A stretch of 64,000 nucleotides of DNA from Vermamoeba vermiformis (taxonomy: Eukaryota; Tubulinea; Echinamoebida): the NCBI GenBank assembly GCA_045837725.1, contig JBEWZL010000011.1, positions 682,001 to 746,000 on the forward strand, given 5' to 3'. A program made the translations under genes and the position numbers. Positions 1-9,732 of this stretch are shown here, piece by piece (the stretch's first letter is position 1; the number at the start of each line of letters is the position of its first letter). The notes beneath the pieces are model-generated. The model worked only from the letters and a program-made list of their open reading frames with translations, was not told the origin of the DNA and searched no databases.

Positions 1-250
1 CGTCCCTTGCGGGAGGCTGCCCGGGGCTCGAGGACTCCTGGACGCTGAGTCGTCCCACCTCATCACGCTGCCGCCCTGCCTCCGGAGAGACTAGGACTGC
101 ACAGGTTCTGAGAGATCGGTTCAGAAAGCTGAGCTGACTAGTCGCTAGACCTGTCTGCTTCATTTTTCTTTCCCTCTCATATAAGCCAAAAGTGAGGTTC
201 ACTTATTTTTTCTGCCCTGTCAGAAACCTCCACGCGAATACCCCATGGTC
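1..250. other. GC-rich rDNA spacer, possible external transcribed spacer
   Basis: GC-rich, non-coding sequence at the far end of the rDNA spacer. Because the 28S fragment lies on the minus strand, this end points toward the next 18S gene and may be part of its promoter or external transcribed spacer. I do not recognise any 18S core sequence here, so the assignment rests only on position and composition. Confidence 0.35.
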
Positions 251-334
251 CAAGGGAGCATCCAGTCATTGACCCCTCCCATCACCTGGAGCATATTTTT
301 GACCACCCTCCATCACTTCTGCTTCCTTCGTCAT

Positions 335-1020
335 GGGAGGCTTACTGTCCTGGCATGACCTCCCATCCTTCCCCCCTGACCTTCCCCCCCCGACCCCTCG
401 CCTCGGTCGTACCTTCCCCCACCCGGACACCCCCCGGGGGTGGGACTTGGGACCCTGAGGGGGCATGACCCCTGACCTTGGTCCAACACCTAACCTCCCC
501 CTTTCTTCATGCAGGGGATACCCTGGTACCTCATGCATATCCCCCTTGAAGTCCCCACTCAATTTGGTTGACCCCCCCTGACCCCCCTCCCGACCCCCCC
601 TGACCCTTGCACTTCCCCACCCGGACCCCTCGGCTCCCCACCCGGACCCCTCTCGGGACTGACCCGGGTCTTGACCTTGGTCCAACACCTAACCTCCCCC
701 TTTCTTCATGCAGGGGATACGCTGGTACCTCATGCATATCCCCCTTGAAGTTCCCACTCAATTTGGTTGACCCACCCTGACCACCCTCCTGACCCGCCCC
801 CACCCCTGTACTTTCCCCCTCGGACCCCCGTCTTTCCCCATCGAACCCCTCTCCGGACCCACCCGGGTCTTGACCTTCCTTCGACACCTAACCCACCCCT
901 TTCTTCGCACTGGGGATACGCTGGTACCTCGTGCATATCCCCCTTGAAGTCCCCGCTCGATTTGGTGGACCCGCCCCGACCACCCCCCCGACCTGCCCTG
1001 ACCCTGTCCTTCCCTGGACT
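335..1020. repeat. C-rich ~199-bp tandem repeats of the rDNA intergenic spacer
   Basis: Three clear copies of a block starting GGGGATAC, followed by CTGGTACCTC, a CATATCCCCCTTGAAG stretch and a TTTGGTTGAC-like end, begin at 514, 713 and 912, giving a period of about 199 bp. A more diverged partial copy precedes them from about 335. Between the blocks are C-tracts. The copies differ by scattered substitutions. Open frames over this region are proline/glycine-rich by composition and are not credible genes. Confidence 0.85.
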
Positions 1021-1034
1021 TTGATGTTTTCATG

Positions 1035-2036
1035 CCACGGAAATTTAGGTGCCCACGGAAATTCAGGTGCCCACGGAAATTTAGGTGCCCACGGAAACCT
1101 AGGTGCCCACGGAAATTTAGGTGCCCACGGAAATTCAGGTGCCCGGCGGAAATTTAGGTGCCCACGGAAATTTAGGTGCCCACGGAATCCTAGGTGCCCA
1201 CTCTCGGAAATTTAGGTGCCCACGGAAATTTAGGTGCCCACGGAAATTTAGGTGCCCACGGAATCCTAGGTGCCCACTCACGGAAATTTAGGTGCCCACG
1301 GAAATTTAGGTGCCCACGGAAATTTAGGTGCCCGGCGGAATCCTAGGTGCCCAGAATTGGGTACCCCTCTCCTTACGGAAATTTAGGTGCCCACGGAAAT
1401 TTAGGTGCCCGGCGGAAATTTAGGTGCCCACGGAATTCTAGGTGCCCAGATGGGGTACCCCTCTCCTTCCGGAAATTTAGGTGCCCACGGAAATTTAGGT
1501 GCCCACGGAATCCTAGGTGCCCAGATGGGGTACCCCTCTCCTTGCGGAAATTTAGGTGCCCACGGAAATTTAGGTGCCCGGCGGAAATTTAGGTGCCCGG
1601 CGGAAATTTAGGTGCCCACGGAATTCTAGGTGCCCAGATTGGATACCCCTCTCCTTACGGAAATTTAGGTGCCCACGGAAATTTAGGTGCCCGGCGGAAA
1701 TTTAGGTGCCCACGGAATCCTAGGTGCCCAGATTGGGTACCCCTCTCCTTACGGAAATTTAGGTGCCCACGGAAATTTAGGTGCCCGGCGGAATCCTAGG
1801 TGCCCAGATGGGGTACCCCTCTCCTTGCGGAAATTTAGGTGCCCACGGAATCCTAGGTGCCCGGATTGGGTACCCCTCTCCTTACGGAAATTTAGGTGCC
1901 CACGGAATCCTAGGTGCCCGGCGGAAATTTAGGTGCCCACGGAATTCTAGGTGCCCAGATAGGGTACCCCTCTCCTTATGGAAATTTAGGTGCCCACGGA
2001 ATCCTAGGTGCCCGGATTAGGGTACCCCTCTCCTCG
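1035..2036. repeat. 18-bp satellite array of the rDNA spacer (GGAAATTTAGGTGCCCAC units)
   Basis: Dozens of copies of an 18-nt unit close to GGAAATTTAGGTGCCCAC, with variants GGAAATTCAGG, GGAATCCTAGG, GGAATTCTAGG and a CGGC replacement of CAC. From about 1350 a second-order structure appears: two to four units, then a ~22-nt linker containing GGGTACCCCTCTCCTT, repeated about nine times. The AAATTT and GGTACC cores are palindromic. It is a spacer satellite. The repeat is too short and uniform, without spacers, to be a CRISPR array, and the reading frames through it are repeat artefacts. Confidence 0.93.
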
Positions 2037-2394
2037 AACTTATCTCTCAAAGTCCTCGTCGCTCCCCCTCTCGGTGCTTCGTGGTGCCCTTTTTAATCAG
2101 GGTTTGTATGTTTGTTTGGGTTCTTCTTCTCGTTCTCACAATAATAATAATAATAAATAAATAAATAAAATAAATGAAGGGGGGGAAGAAACACCGGGCC
2201 CCTGGGCCCCATATCACGGTCACTCTACGACTTTGTCGTTTCCGGGTGGGTGAGGGTACCCCTCTCCTTAGGACTTGGGTAAAAAAAATAAAAATTTATT
2301 ATTAGGGAGGATACCCCTCTCCTAATAATCTTATAAAAAAAAAGAATAAAAAGGGAGTTTTAATTCCTTTTTAATCCTTTTTTTAAGGTTTTGC
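2037..2394. other. Spacer immediately 3' of the 28S gene, with microsatellite
   Basis: Non-coding. Contains an (AAT)n/(AAAT)n microsatellite at about 2140-2175, and two extra copies of the satellite linker box at 2254-2270 and 2309-2324, close to the 28S 3' end. In the rRNA sense (minus strand) these boxes lie roughly 70 and 125 nt downstream of the 28S terminus, where Pol I terminators are found in other eukaryotes. Confidence 0.6.
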
Positions 2395-2746
2395 GAATCT
2401 CGAGAACGGAGGCTTAATCTCAGCGGATCGTGGCAACGTGGCCACTCTACCGCTTACAATACCACGTTCCTGACTTAGGTCGTCTACGAAGGATCCGTGC
2501 CTCGCCGACGCACGAAACGATTATTCGGGGACTCGAGGCGCCAGGCCTTTTTCGCCCTGGCGACCCTGTCCCCAGTTGGTAGGACTCCGGGCCCGAAGGC
2601 CTATCGGGGTTCTCCGCCCGAACCTCGACGAGGCGTAAGCACCGTAGCGTTCTAGAGAGGATTCTGGCTTAGAGGCGTTCAGCCATGATCCCACGGATGG
2701 TAGCTGACGCCAAGGCCCAGAGTGCTGGTTAACAGCATTGTATCAC
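2395..2746 (-). rRNA. 28S (LSU) rRNA, 3'-terminal fragment
   Basis: Read on the minus strand, this stretch has the conserved LSU 3' landmarks in order: CTACCATCCGTGGGATCATG, then GGCTGAACGCCTCTAAG followed by CCAGAATCC, a variable hairpin region, then GGTATTGTAAGCGGTAGAGT, GGCCACGTTGCCACGATCC and GCTGAGATTAAGCC near the mature end. Only about 350 nt of the gene are present. The rest, upstream on the minus strand and so at higher coordinates, is missing and replaced by single-copy genes from 2747. It is therefore either the true broken edge of the rDNA array or an assembly junction. Exact 3' end is estimated. Confidence 0.93.
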
Positions 2747-2841
2747 AAAAAAAAATGTACTGGGAGTCAACACCAACAACTACAAGTGTCAACAATCCAC
2801 ACACCACTGCTGTGATTAATGTGACACTTTATTTGACATGC

Positions 2842-3724
2842 TTAAGTTCTGACAATCTTCTTTGACAAAATGTAGCAGTCGGGAGGAGTGACATCGTGAT
2901 AATAACCAGGCTTCATGCCTGCAACAAACACAAAATGTTATTAGAAAACTATTATCCCAAATAACTCAACGTACCAATTTCTTCAAAGCCATTCTTTTTG
3001 TAGAAGCCAATAGCAGCCTCATTGCTGACTTGCACGTGCAAATAAATGTCGCTAACATTAGCGTTGTCCTTGGCGAGGTTGGACACGAATTCGAGCAGCT
3101 TGGCACCTGCGAAACAAATAGGCCGTTAACCAGGGCTCACAAACTCGCTGCGTGTTAACGCGTTGATGCATCAATGTTTCTAAGCACTTACCAATGCCCA
3201 ATCTTCTGTAAGGTTCCAAAACGCCGAGAGTCATAATGTACAAGCGAAGGCCCTTTGGGTCGGATTCGCTTCGCTCCAAGCGACAGCAAACAGCGCCAAC
3301 AATAACGTCGTTAAAATAAACTGTAGATTTACATAAATATTAGTACACCACTATTTGACTATCGCCCTATTAATGGACGTTCCGCTGATCAAATCCGAAA
3401 AAATATCAAAAATAAAGGTAATAATTATTAAAATAATTATTTAACGCCTTTTAAATACGTAACATACCTAATTGAGTTAATTCTGGTGTAGGAATAATAT
3501 TTTGATAAAATCTCTCGCCGTAATTGACAGGCAAACAAGCTTTGTTGAGGATTTGAACTTGTCTCCAATTTTTTTCGGTGAGTTGACCGAAGCTGAGTTT
3601 AACTTCCTTTTGTTTGCCTTTTTTGGAAGACGATCTGAACGGATAATTAATTATTAGCGCAGATTCGTTGTCGCGTTCGCTGAATAAATTATTCTTACGG
3701 TCCGGGAGAAGTGGGTGTACTCAT
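2842..3724 (-). CDS. NAA50: N-alpha-acetyltransferase 50 (NAA50)-like, GNAT fold
   Basis: Multi-exon gene of roughly 165 codons. A 26-nt first exon (3724-3699) starts ATG; exon 2 (3634-3468) encodes a segment with LNKACLPVNYGERFY, matching the NAA50 substrate-binding beta1-alpha1 region. Exon 3 encodes VGAVCCRLERSES and LYIMTLGVLEPYRRLGIG, the acetyl-CoA pyrophosphate loop (R/QxxGxG/A). Later exons give DIYLHVQVSNEAAIGFYKKNGFE and the C-terminal PGYYHDVTPPDCYILSK, all typical of NAA50/SAN. NAA50 acetylates N-terminal methionines and associates with the NatA complex in animals and yeast. It is divergently arranged with the ITPA gene; about 235 bp separate the starts. Length agrees with the family (human 169 aa). 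Confidence 0.9.
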
Positions 3725-3958
3725 TATATTCGTTTATTATATAACGTGTATTTGTTTAGTTGAAATGATAAAAATAAGTTTAAAACTGGTCGAATTTTAG
3801 GCGGGCGAGCAAAACCGACCAATGTCGGTCAAGATCGGTCCTGCCAACCATTTTACCTTTGGCGTGCTCATTTTCTATTTATGTTACGCACTACAACACG
3901 TGTCTTACGCGTATTCGATAAATCACCGGTCTCCTTCACTGTTGCTCGTAGATTCAAG

Positions 3959-4862
3959 ATGTCAGCACAAAAGCCCAAGTTGGTCTTCGTCACAGGCAAT
4001 GCCAATAAATTAAAAGAAGTTCAACAAATTATCGGAGATGATTTTGAATTGATCTCGCGTAGTCTTGATCGTAAGAGAAATTTTACAATTTAAATTAGAA
4101 TTTTTGAATTAATTGTGCATCCAGTTCCCGAATTGCAAGGCGAGCCAGAGCAAATTTCGAAAGAAAAATGCAAAATTGCCGCCAAAGAGGTAATTATCAA
4201 AAATATTGCAATATTGAGCTCAGTCTTTGTTCGAAGGTTGGAGGTCCAGTTATTGTTGAGGATACCTGCCTCTGCTTCAACGCTCTCAAAGGTCTTCCAG
4301 GTAAGCAAATCATTAGTGGTGTCACATAGATTACTAATTCGCGTTGTAGGTCCTTACATGTAAGTCTTAACGTAAAACTAGAATTCCCGATCTGATCGGT
4401 TACTCCTTGTAGCAAGTGGTTCTTGGACAAATTGGGCCACACTGGTACGTTATAGGCACGTCATATTGTTGTACGCTCGTACTTACGGTGCAAATTTAGG
4501 TTTAAACAACATGCTTGCCGCGTACGAAGACAAATCCGCGTACGCGCTCTGCGTGTTTTCTTTCTCACGTGGACCCGAACACGAACCCATCACCTTTGAG
4601 GGCCGCACTGAAGTAAGTTATATAGGCACCCATCGTACTATTATTGCTCTTTCTAACCACGATCAATGCGCAGGGCAAAATCGTTCCCGCTCGTGGTCCC
4701 ACTAACTTTGGTTGGGATCCAGTGTTCGAACCTGCAGGCTACGACAAGACATATGCAGAGTTGGACAAGGAAGTGAAGAACTCGATCAGCCACCGCTACA
4801 GATCCCTCGCCAAGCTCAAGGAATATTTGTTGCAAAACACGCACTTGTTGGAGAAGCACTAA
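3959..4862 (+). CDS. ITPA: Inosine triphosphate pyrophosphatase (ITPA/HAM1)
   Basis: Spliced gene of about 190 codons that hydrolyses ITP, dITP and XTP to the monophosphates and so cleans the nucleotide pool. Exon 1 encodes [15 protein letters not shown], the nucleotide-binding TGN-x-x-K motif. Later exons give [37 protein letters not shown], the EDKSAYALC segment, [14 protein letters not shown] and FGWDPVFEP, then [10 protein letters not shown] near the end, in family order. Introns are short (about 50-60 nt). An in-frame upstream ATG at 3881 adds 26 residues rich in Arg, Ser and Thr and lacking acids except one, resembling a mitochondrial presequence. I took 3959 because it matches the usual ITPA start, but both starts may be used. 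Confidence 0.95.
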
Positions 4863-5034
4863 AGAAATAAACGCCCCGCGTTATTCATTACGATCAAATA
4901 TCGCATGCAAATATTCGTCTACGCATTGGCACTCGATATTTGCACGGTGTGAAATTCACCGCCAAAACCTCGAACTATCCGTTGCGGAATATTTAAAATT
5001 AATTTGTTTCAAATTAGGTTGTAGAAGCAACGCA

Positions 5035-8013
5035 ATGTCTTGTCACGGGCGTATAGTAATTCTCCATCGTGTAAGTAGATCAATTAATTTGAGCGAAGTA
5101 TTAACGGCCTTCGATCTAGAACGGCAAAGATGGGCCAACTTATTGTTTACGACAGCGAATATGCACGATTGGAAGGTACCCCGAAATAGTTAAAATTACG
5201 CACGAAATATCTCCTAACAATTATTACCAGGAGTCGCTCGTGTAATATTCGGATGAACATCGATCAGGTGGCCGATCAGCACGCTTGGATTACAGTAGAT
5301 TCTAAAAATCAGGTAATTTTTTAGAATATTCATTCTATTAAAAATTCTAAATGAACCTTTTGGGTGTCGTTTAGGTGTGGATCGCGAACGCCACGGAAAG
5401 CCAGGAATTGCGTGTCAACTCTAAGATTTTACCCGCTGGTGCGCGTCCAGTACAACTGTTTCATAGTTCAATTATCTACATCGAAGGCAGAGCGTTTCGT
5501 TTTGAAGAGGGTACGTTCGAAATGTTCGCAACTTTTCCGCGAGCAAGATCTAACACCACAATAGAAACGATGATTCAAGAGAAACTCATCGATAAAGACA
5601 CTCCCGAGAATATGGTCGTGGAAGAGAGTCCCGTCAAGGAAAAGCACCCGCCAGTTCTGGAGAGTTCATCGCCGAAGCAAGAGAAACAACCGAACAACGT
5701 TGCAAAGAGCACGATATTGAGTTCATTGTCGGCAACACCCCTGGCATCAAGCACCACCATCACCAAAGAGGCGACCCCTCGTGTGGGTGTCAAGCGTTCA
5801 CTAGCGCAAAGTTTCGATGAAGTAGAACACTCGCCCGCCAAACGACAACGCCTCGAAGACCCTGCTACCATTTCACGATCAGCTGAAATACCTGCTAGCA
5901 CCGTCAAGAAATCGTGCTTGAGTCCTGCAAAGCACACGCGCTCTGAACCAAAACAAAAGACGTTGCATCAAGTACGCTTCATGTTGCCAAGCAAATTGAT
6001 TGTCAAACCACATGCGAGTAGCGAGACTGAATCACCTGCTAAGAAACAGACCAATAGCAGCTCTAGCGATAACTCTCGCCAGTCTTCAAAGGATATTTCT
6101 TCTTCCGAATCGGATCGTGCACCTCGACCTTCAACCAAGAAAACCATTGCACCCTTTAAAAAGAGCAAGTACAAAGCTCGCTACGTTGAAAGCAAGAGCA
6201 AGCGCAGCAAGACATCGCAAAAGAAATCCGATGGCAAGTCAAGCAAGCGACAGAGTTTGATCTCCGTCATCCTCGAGAGCTCTGAATCGGAGAGCGAAGA
6301 GAGCTCACACAGCGAGTCCGAAGAAGATCGTAGAAAAAAGCACAACAAACGCGACAAGAGCTCTAAGAAAAGATCGGCACGCGACGACAGCGAAGAGAGT
6401 GTCAGCGAGAGTGACAGCGAAGTCAGAAGCAAAAAGAAGCGAAGTCAATCTCGGTCAAAACACTCGTCGTCCTCCAAGAGCAAATCAAAGTCGAAGCACA
6501 GACGTGCTGACAGTTCTGAAGACAGCGAGAGCGATGGCGATTACAGCGGCAGCAATCAATCGAGTTCGTGCAGCGACAGTGAGAGCAGTAGAAGCGACGA
6601 CAGCGACAGTGAACGCAGCGATGCAAGTGACAGAACGGATCGCAGTGACAGCGAGTCCGAATCTACTGTCGAAGATAAACGAAGAGATTTGTCCGATAAC
6701 TCCAACGAAGCGATTAAAGCTGTTCCAAACAAGGACGGTAAGTATTGATAGGTCCGTGGCCGCGATCGCCGTCAGTTCTAACCACCCCACCGCAGTGCTG
6801 TCTTCGGACCTCTCCAGTCAGCCCGTCAAAGAAAGTGCCACTGCGGAAGATCCCTCCTCTGACAACAATGCCTCTGTGTATCGAAAGACCTCTTCCGATA
6901 TTTTACGTGAAGAAGAAGCGGCGGAACAACTCTCTGCTCAACAAAATCCGACAGCGAATGTCGTCGAAACTAAGGACAAGACAGACGAAACCTCATCGCT
7001 TGCCTCCTCGCAGACTGTTCCTGTTCAGCTGACCCTTGAAGAGCGCGTCAATCAAATAACTGCCAAGCCCGCTCTTGACGCTGTGTCGAGTGTTGAGGAT
7101 TTGAAGGCAGTGCTGATTGTCGTGTTCAGAAGACTTGGCTGCGACAGAGCGTACTTGATCAAAGAGATTATGGAGCACACGCTGCCGTAAGTAGCTCGAT
7201 GTTCGCCGAAACTCAGCTAATTATGGCACAGACTGTTGCCTGAAAGCTACACTTCCGTGGACCCCAACTGGGAAATCAAACTGACTGACACGCTGCTGGT
7301 CATCACCGATGTTATCCCGCGACCGAATGCCCTGTATTATCGCCTCAAAAATGAGTTCTTTCCGAAGATTAGTTTGGAACAAAAGTTGCAAGTTGAGCAC
7401 TGCCAGAGCGAGGAAAGTCCGTCGTCTGATTCACAATCAAAGCAAGTCCACACCCCCTCACCTCCTGTCATCGTCAGAGACAGCGAAGAAATTCTCATCC
7501 ACGGCTCGTACGAGGAGATCTTCGTGCGACTGAGAAAGAAAAAGGCCCTGCTGGCAGATATAACGAAAAGAAGAATGGAACCCGAGTCCATCAAGGCGTT
7601 GAAAAGATGTAAGTGACTAGCAATGCTCTAAGAATTATCACTGACTTTTAATAACAGCACACGGGGTTATTGACAAGAAAGATCGCCTTCTTTGCGGCGG
7701 ACTATCGGACGACGGTACGCTTTACCTTGCACCCCAACCATTTATTCTAATGCCGTGCACAGAGGTTCGGTTGGTCCTATCTGCATTGGCTGAATTATTT
7801 CCCAGGGTTGCCTTCGAGTTCGTCTCGTCCTCGCTGTTCACTACTGCCGTGGCAATCATTCTCTTGTCACGTAGGCCCGGCACACATCACGATGACATCC
7901 TCGCCAAAATTGGCACTAGATGCGTTGAAGTGCAGTCGAGAGTGACTGGCAGCGATGACGGCTTTGTTTTGACACCAGTGGAAGTGCAAGAAGGATCGAC
8001 TCGCTTCAACTAA
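5035..8013 (+). CDS. FHA-domain nuclear protein resembling Ki-67
   Basis: About 880 codons in eight or so exons. The first four exons (from ATG 5035) join into an FHA domain: GRIVILHRNGKDGPTY, ICTIGRSRSCNIR (GR and S phosphopeptide-loop residues), VADQHAWI (the SxxH position is DQH) and a final IIYIEGRAFRFEEG. The GDGPxxxL-plus-RSFRYE pattern is closest to the Ki-67 type of FHA. Residues ~140-510 are disordered, lysine/serine/acid-rich SE/SR repeats with SPAK-like sites. The C-terminal ~250 residues (7233-8013) are more ordered, ending with EEIFVRLRKKKALLADITKR and a possible helical domain. FHA domains bind phosphothreonine peptides; a chromatin or mitotic role is inference. Its stop lies 25 bp from the converging F-box gene's stop. 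No PP1-binding or LR repeats typical of vertebrate Ki-67 were identified. Confidence 0.75.
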
Positions 8014-8038
8014 TTGCGCGGATGAAATCTAAATATCC

Positions 8039-9423
8039 TCACTCCCAACCAAGATCAGATGGTCCGTGAACGTCGTTGGCAATCAGCAAATCAATGGCAC
8101 CCGAGAGCGCGTCAAGCACATCCGCACGTCGAGACGAAAAGAGGACTCCGGACTCGGAAATGTTTAGTTGTTTCAGACGGGTCATCTTGCCAAGTGTTTT
8201 CACGGCTAGAAAAGAATAAATTAACACCGAGAACATCAGCCTTGTTCTGCTTACCTTTGGAGGTTGTGCTTCTACAACCACAAATGTTTAACACCTCCAA
8301 ATTTGGCAATGTAGCCAGGAGCTCGATGTCGGCGTCGGATATCTTGGTGTGGCCCAAGTTGATCTTTCTCAAATTGACCAAATTGCGGATCCAAAACAGA
8401 TCTACATAGCGTTAGAAATGGTAAGGTCCCAAAACATCTTACCTTTCACGTGACCATTTTTTGTGATTGTCAGCTCCCTCAAGTCCGTCAAAGCGCCAAG
8501 TTTTGTGAACGAACTTGCAGTAGCTCTCGAGCACGTCAAATGCAATCGCGTCAGATTGGTCCACGACTGAAACGTCAAGTATTCGTCCGTCACGTCGAGT
8601 GATTGCAGCTCCAAGTCTACCAGTTGCGTGTACTGCGAGATGGATGTGAGGTCGGTAGGTGTCTTCAATATCAAGGCTAGTGATCGCATTCGGGGCCACC
8701 GCATCGCCGCCACAAACGTTTCACTGGGCACGGAAGGCAGGACTGGCGCATAGAACGTGAAGTGCGTCAACTGCGTGAGATACGACAACGAATCAAAGTG
8801 CACAAGTGTCACGCAGGCGGTGACGTCAATCTCGAGACTGCTTAGTTCCGTGAGTCTAGTCAGGTGCCGCAAGTCTACTTCGTGCTCGTGCCACAGACCT
8901 AACGTGAGGTGTTGAAGGCGCGTGAGTGTTGATAAAATACTGTCTAATTGCGATAAATTGGTGTGGCGCGTCGTTTCGAATGGTTGCTCGTAGATGAGCG
9001 AATTAATGTTGGTGAGGCGACAGATCTGCGCTACATCGTTTTCTAATAGCTCGTACTCGTACATATGAAGCTCTTGAAACACTCTTTGATTGAATTTGGC
9101 TAAAATATTGTGCAGATCAACAGAAAACTTGTGGTTTTCAGTAACCTCGAGCCAACTCTGAGTATTCCACAATTTCTCCCGCCATAATTTACTAACTGCT
9201 TGGCACCTTTATGGGGTTCGTCAGAATAAGCCAGAGAGAGATCGGCGTATTTTTAATAATTTAAACAAATTTTAATATTCGGATCCAACACAACTAATCA
9301 AATTGAGGTATCCCAAGCCACGACTCGATATAAATCATACCTTAATAAATCCTTCAAAGTGATTCGCTCGAACACATCTGCGATCAGCTCAAGCGGCAAT
9401 TGGAAAAACCAAGGCTCCTCCAT
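8039..9423 (-). CDS. F-box / leucine-rich-repeat protein
   Basis: About 385 codons. Exon 1 (ATG at 9423) encodes an F-box start, FFQLPLELIADVFERITLKDL, and a ~150-nt intron then joins it to CQAVSKLWREKLWNTQSW, completing the F-box. The rest is leucine-rich repeats: LTRLQHLTLGLW, LTELSSLEIDV, YTQLVDLELQSLDVTDEYL, LTDLRELTITKNG, MVNLRKINLGHTKISDADIELL and LKQLNISESGV. The final exons end with SDLGWE. Such proteins are substrate receptors of SCF ubiquitin ligases, with the F-box binding Skp1 and LRRs binding the target; the target is unknown. It faces the desaturase gene head-to-head and the FHA gene tail-to-tail. Confidence 0.85.
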
Positions 9424-9732
9424 CTGTGCATGATTCGACGTTGAATTGTGTAATGCAAGGATGCGTGATTTAATTAGTGTTGTGTAATGCTATTTTACGA
9501 TCACATGACATCGATGAACAAATTTTCGGTCCGGAGATCGATTTCATTTGTCAGTCCTCCCAAAGCCAGAGCAATACAAGCAGAAACGTTGCGTAAGTGT
9601 TCTCGTGATCTAATTAATTGTTTGCAAAATCGTCCCTGCCTTGAGCATTGGGGCAAGATAACTTCTCCGTAATCTGAAAAGTATGAAACTCCTGATCCGT
9701 TTATTAATCGTTTATTTATTTCTTCTAGTATC

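Noticed and set aside
266-1020. Several long open frames in the C-rich region
   Set aside because: They are Gly/Pro/Arg-rich, exist in overlapping frames on both strands and follow the 199-bp repeat, so they are compositional artefacts.
1035-2036. Regular repeats resembling a CRISPR array
   Set aside because: Units are 18 nt and contiguous, with linkers that are repeated rather than unique, no cas genes, in eukaryotic rDNA spacer sequence.
931-2096. Overlapping open frames encoding repeated GNLGAHGNLGA-type peptides
   Set aside because: Direct translation of the 18-bp satellite, which is a multiple of three and therefore stays open; no start or splice context.
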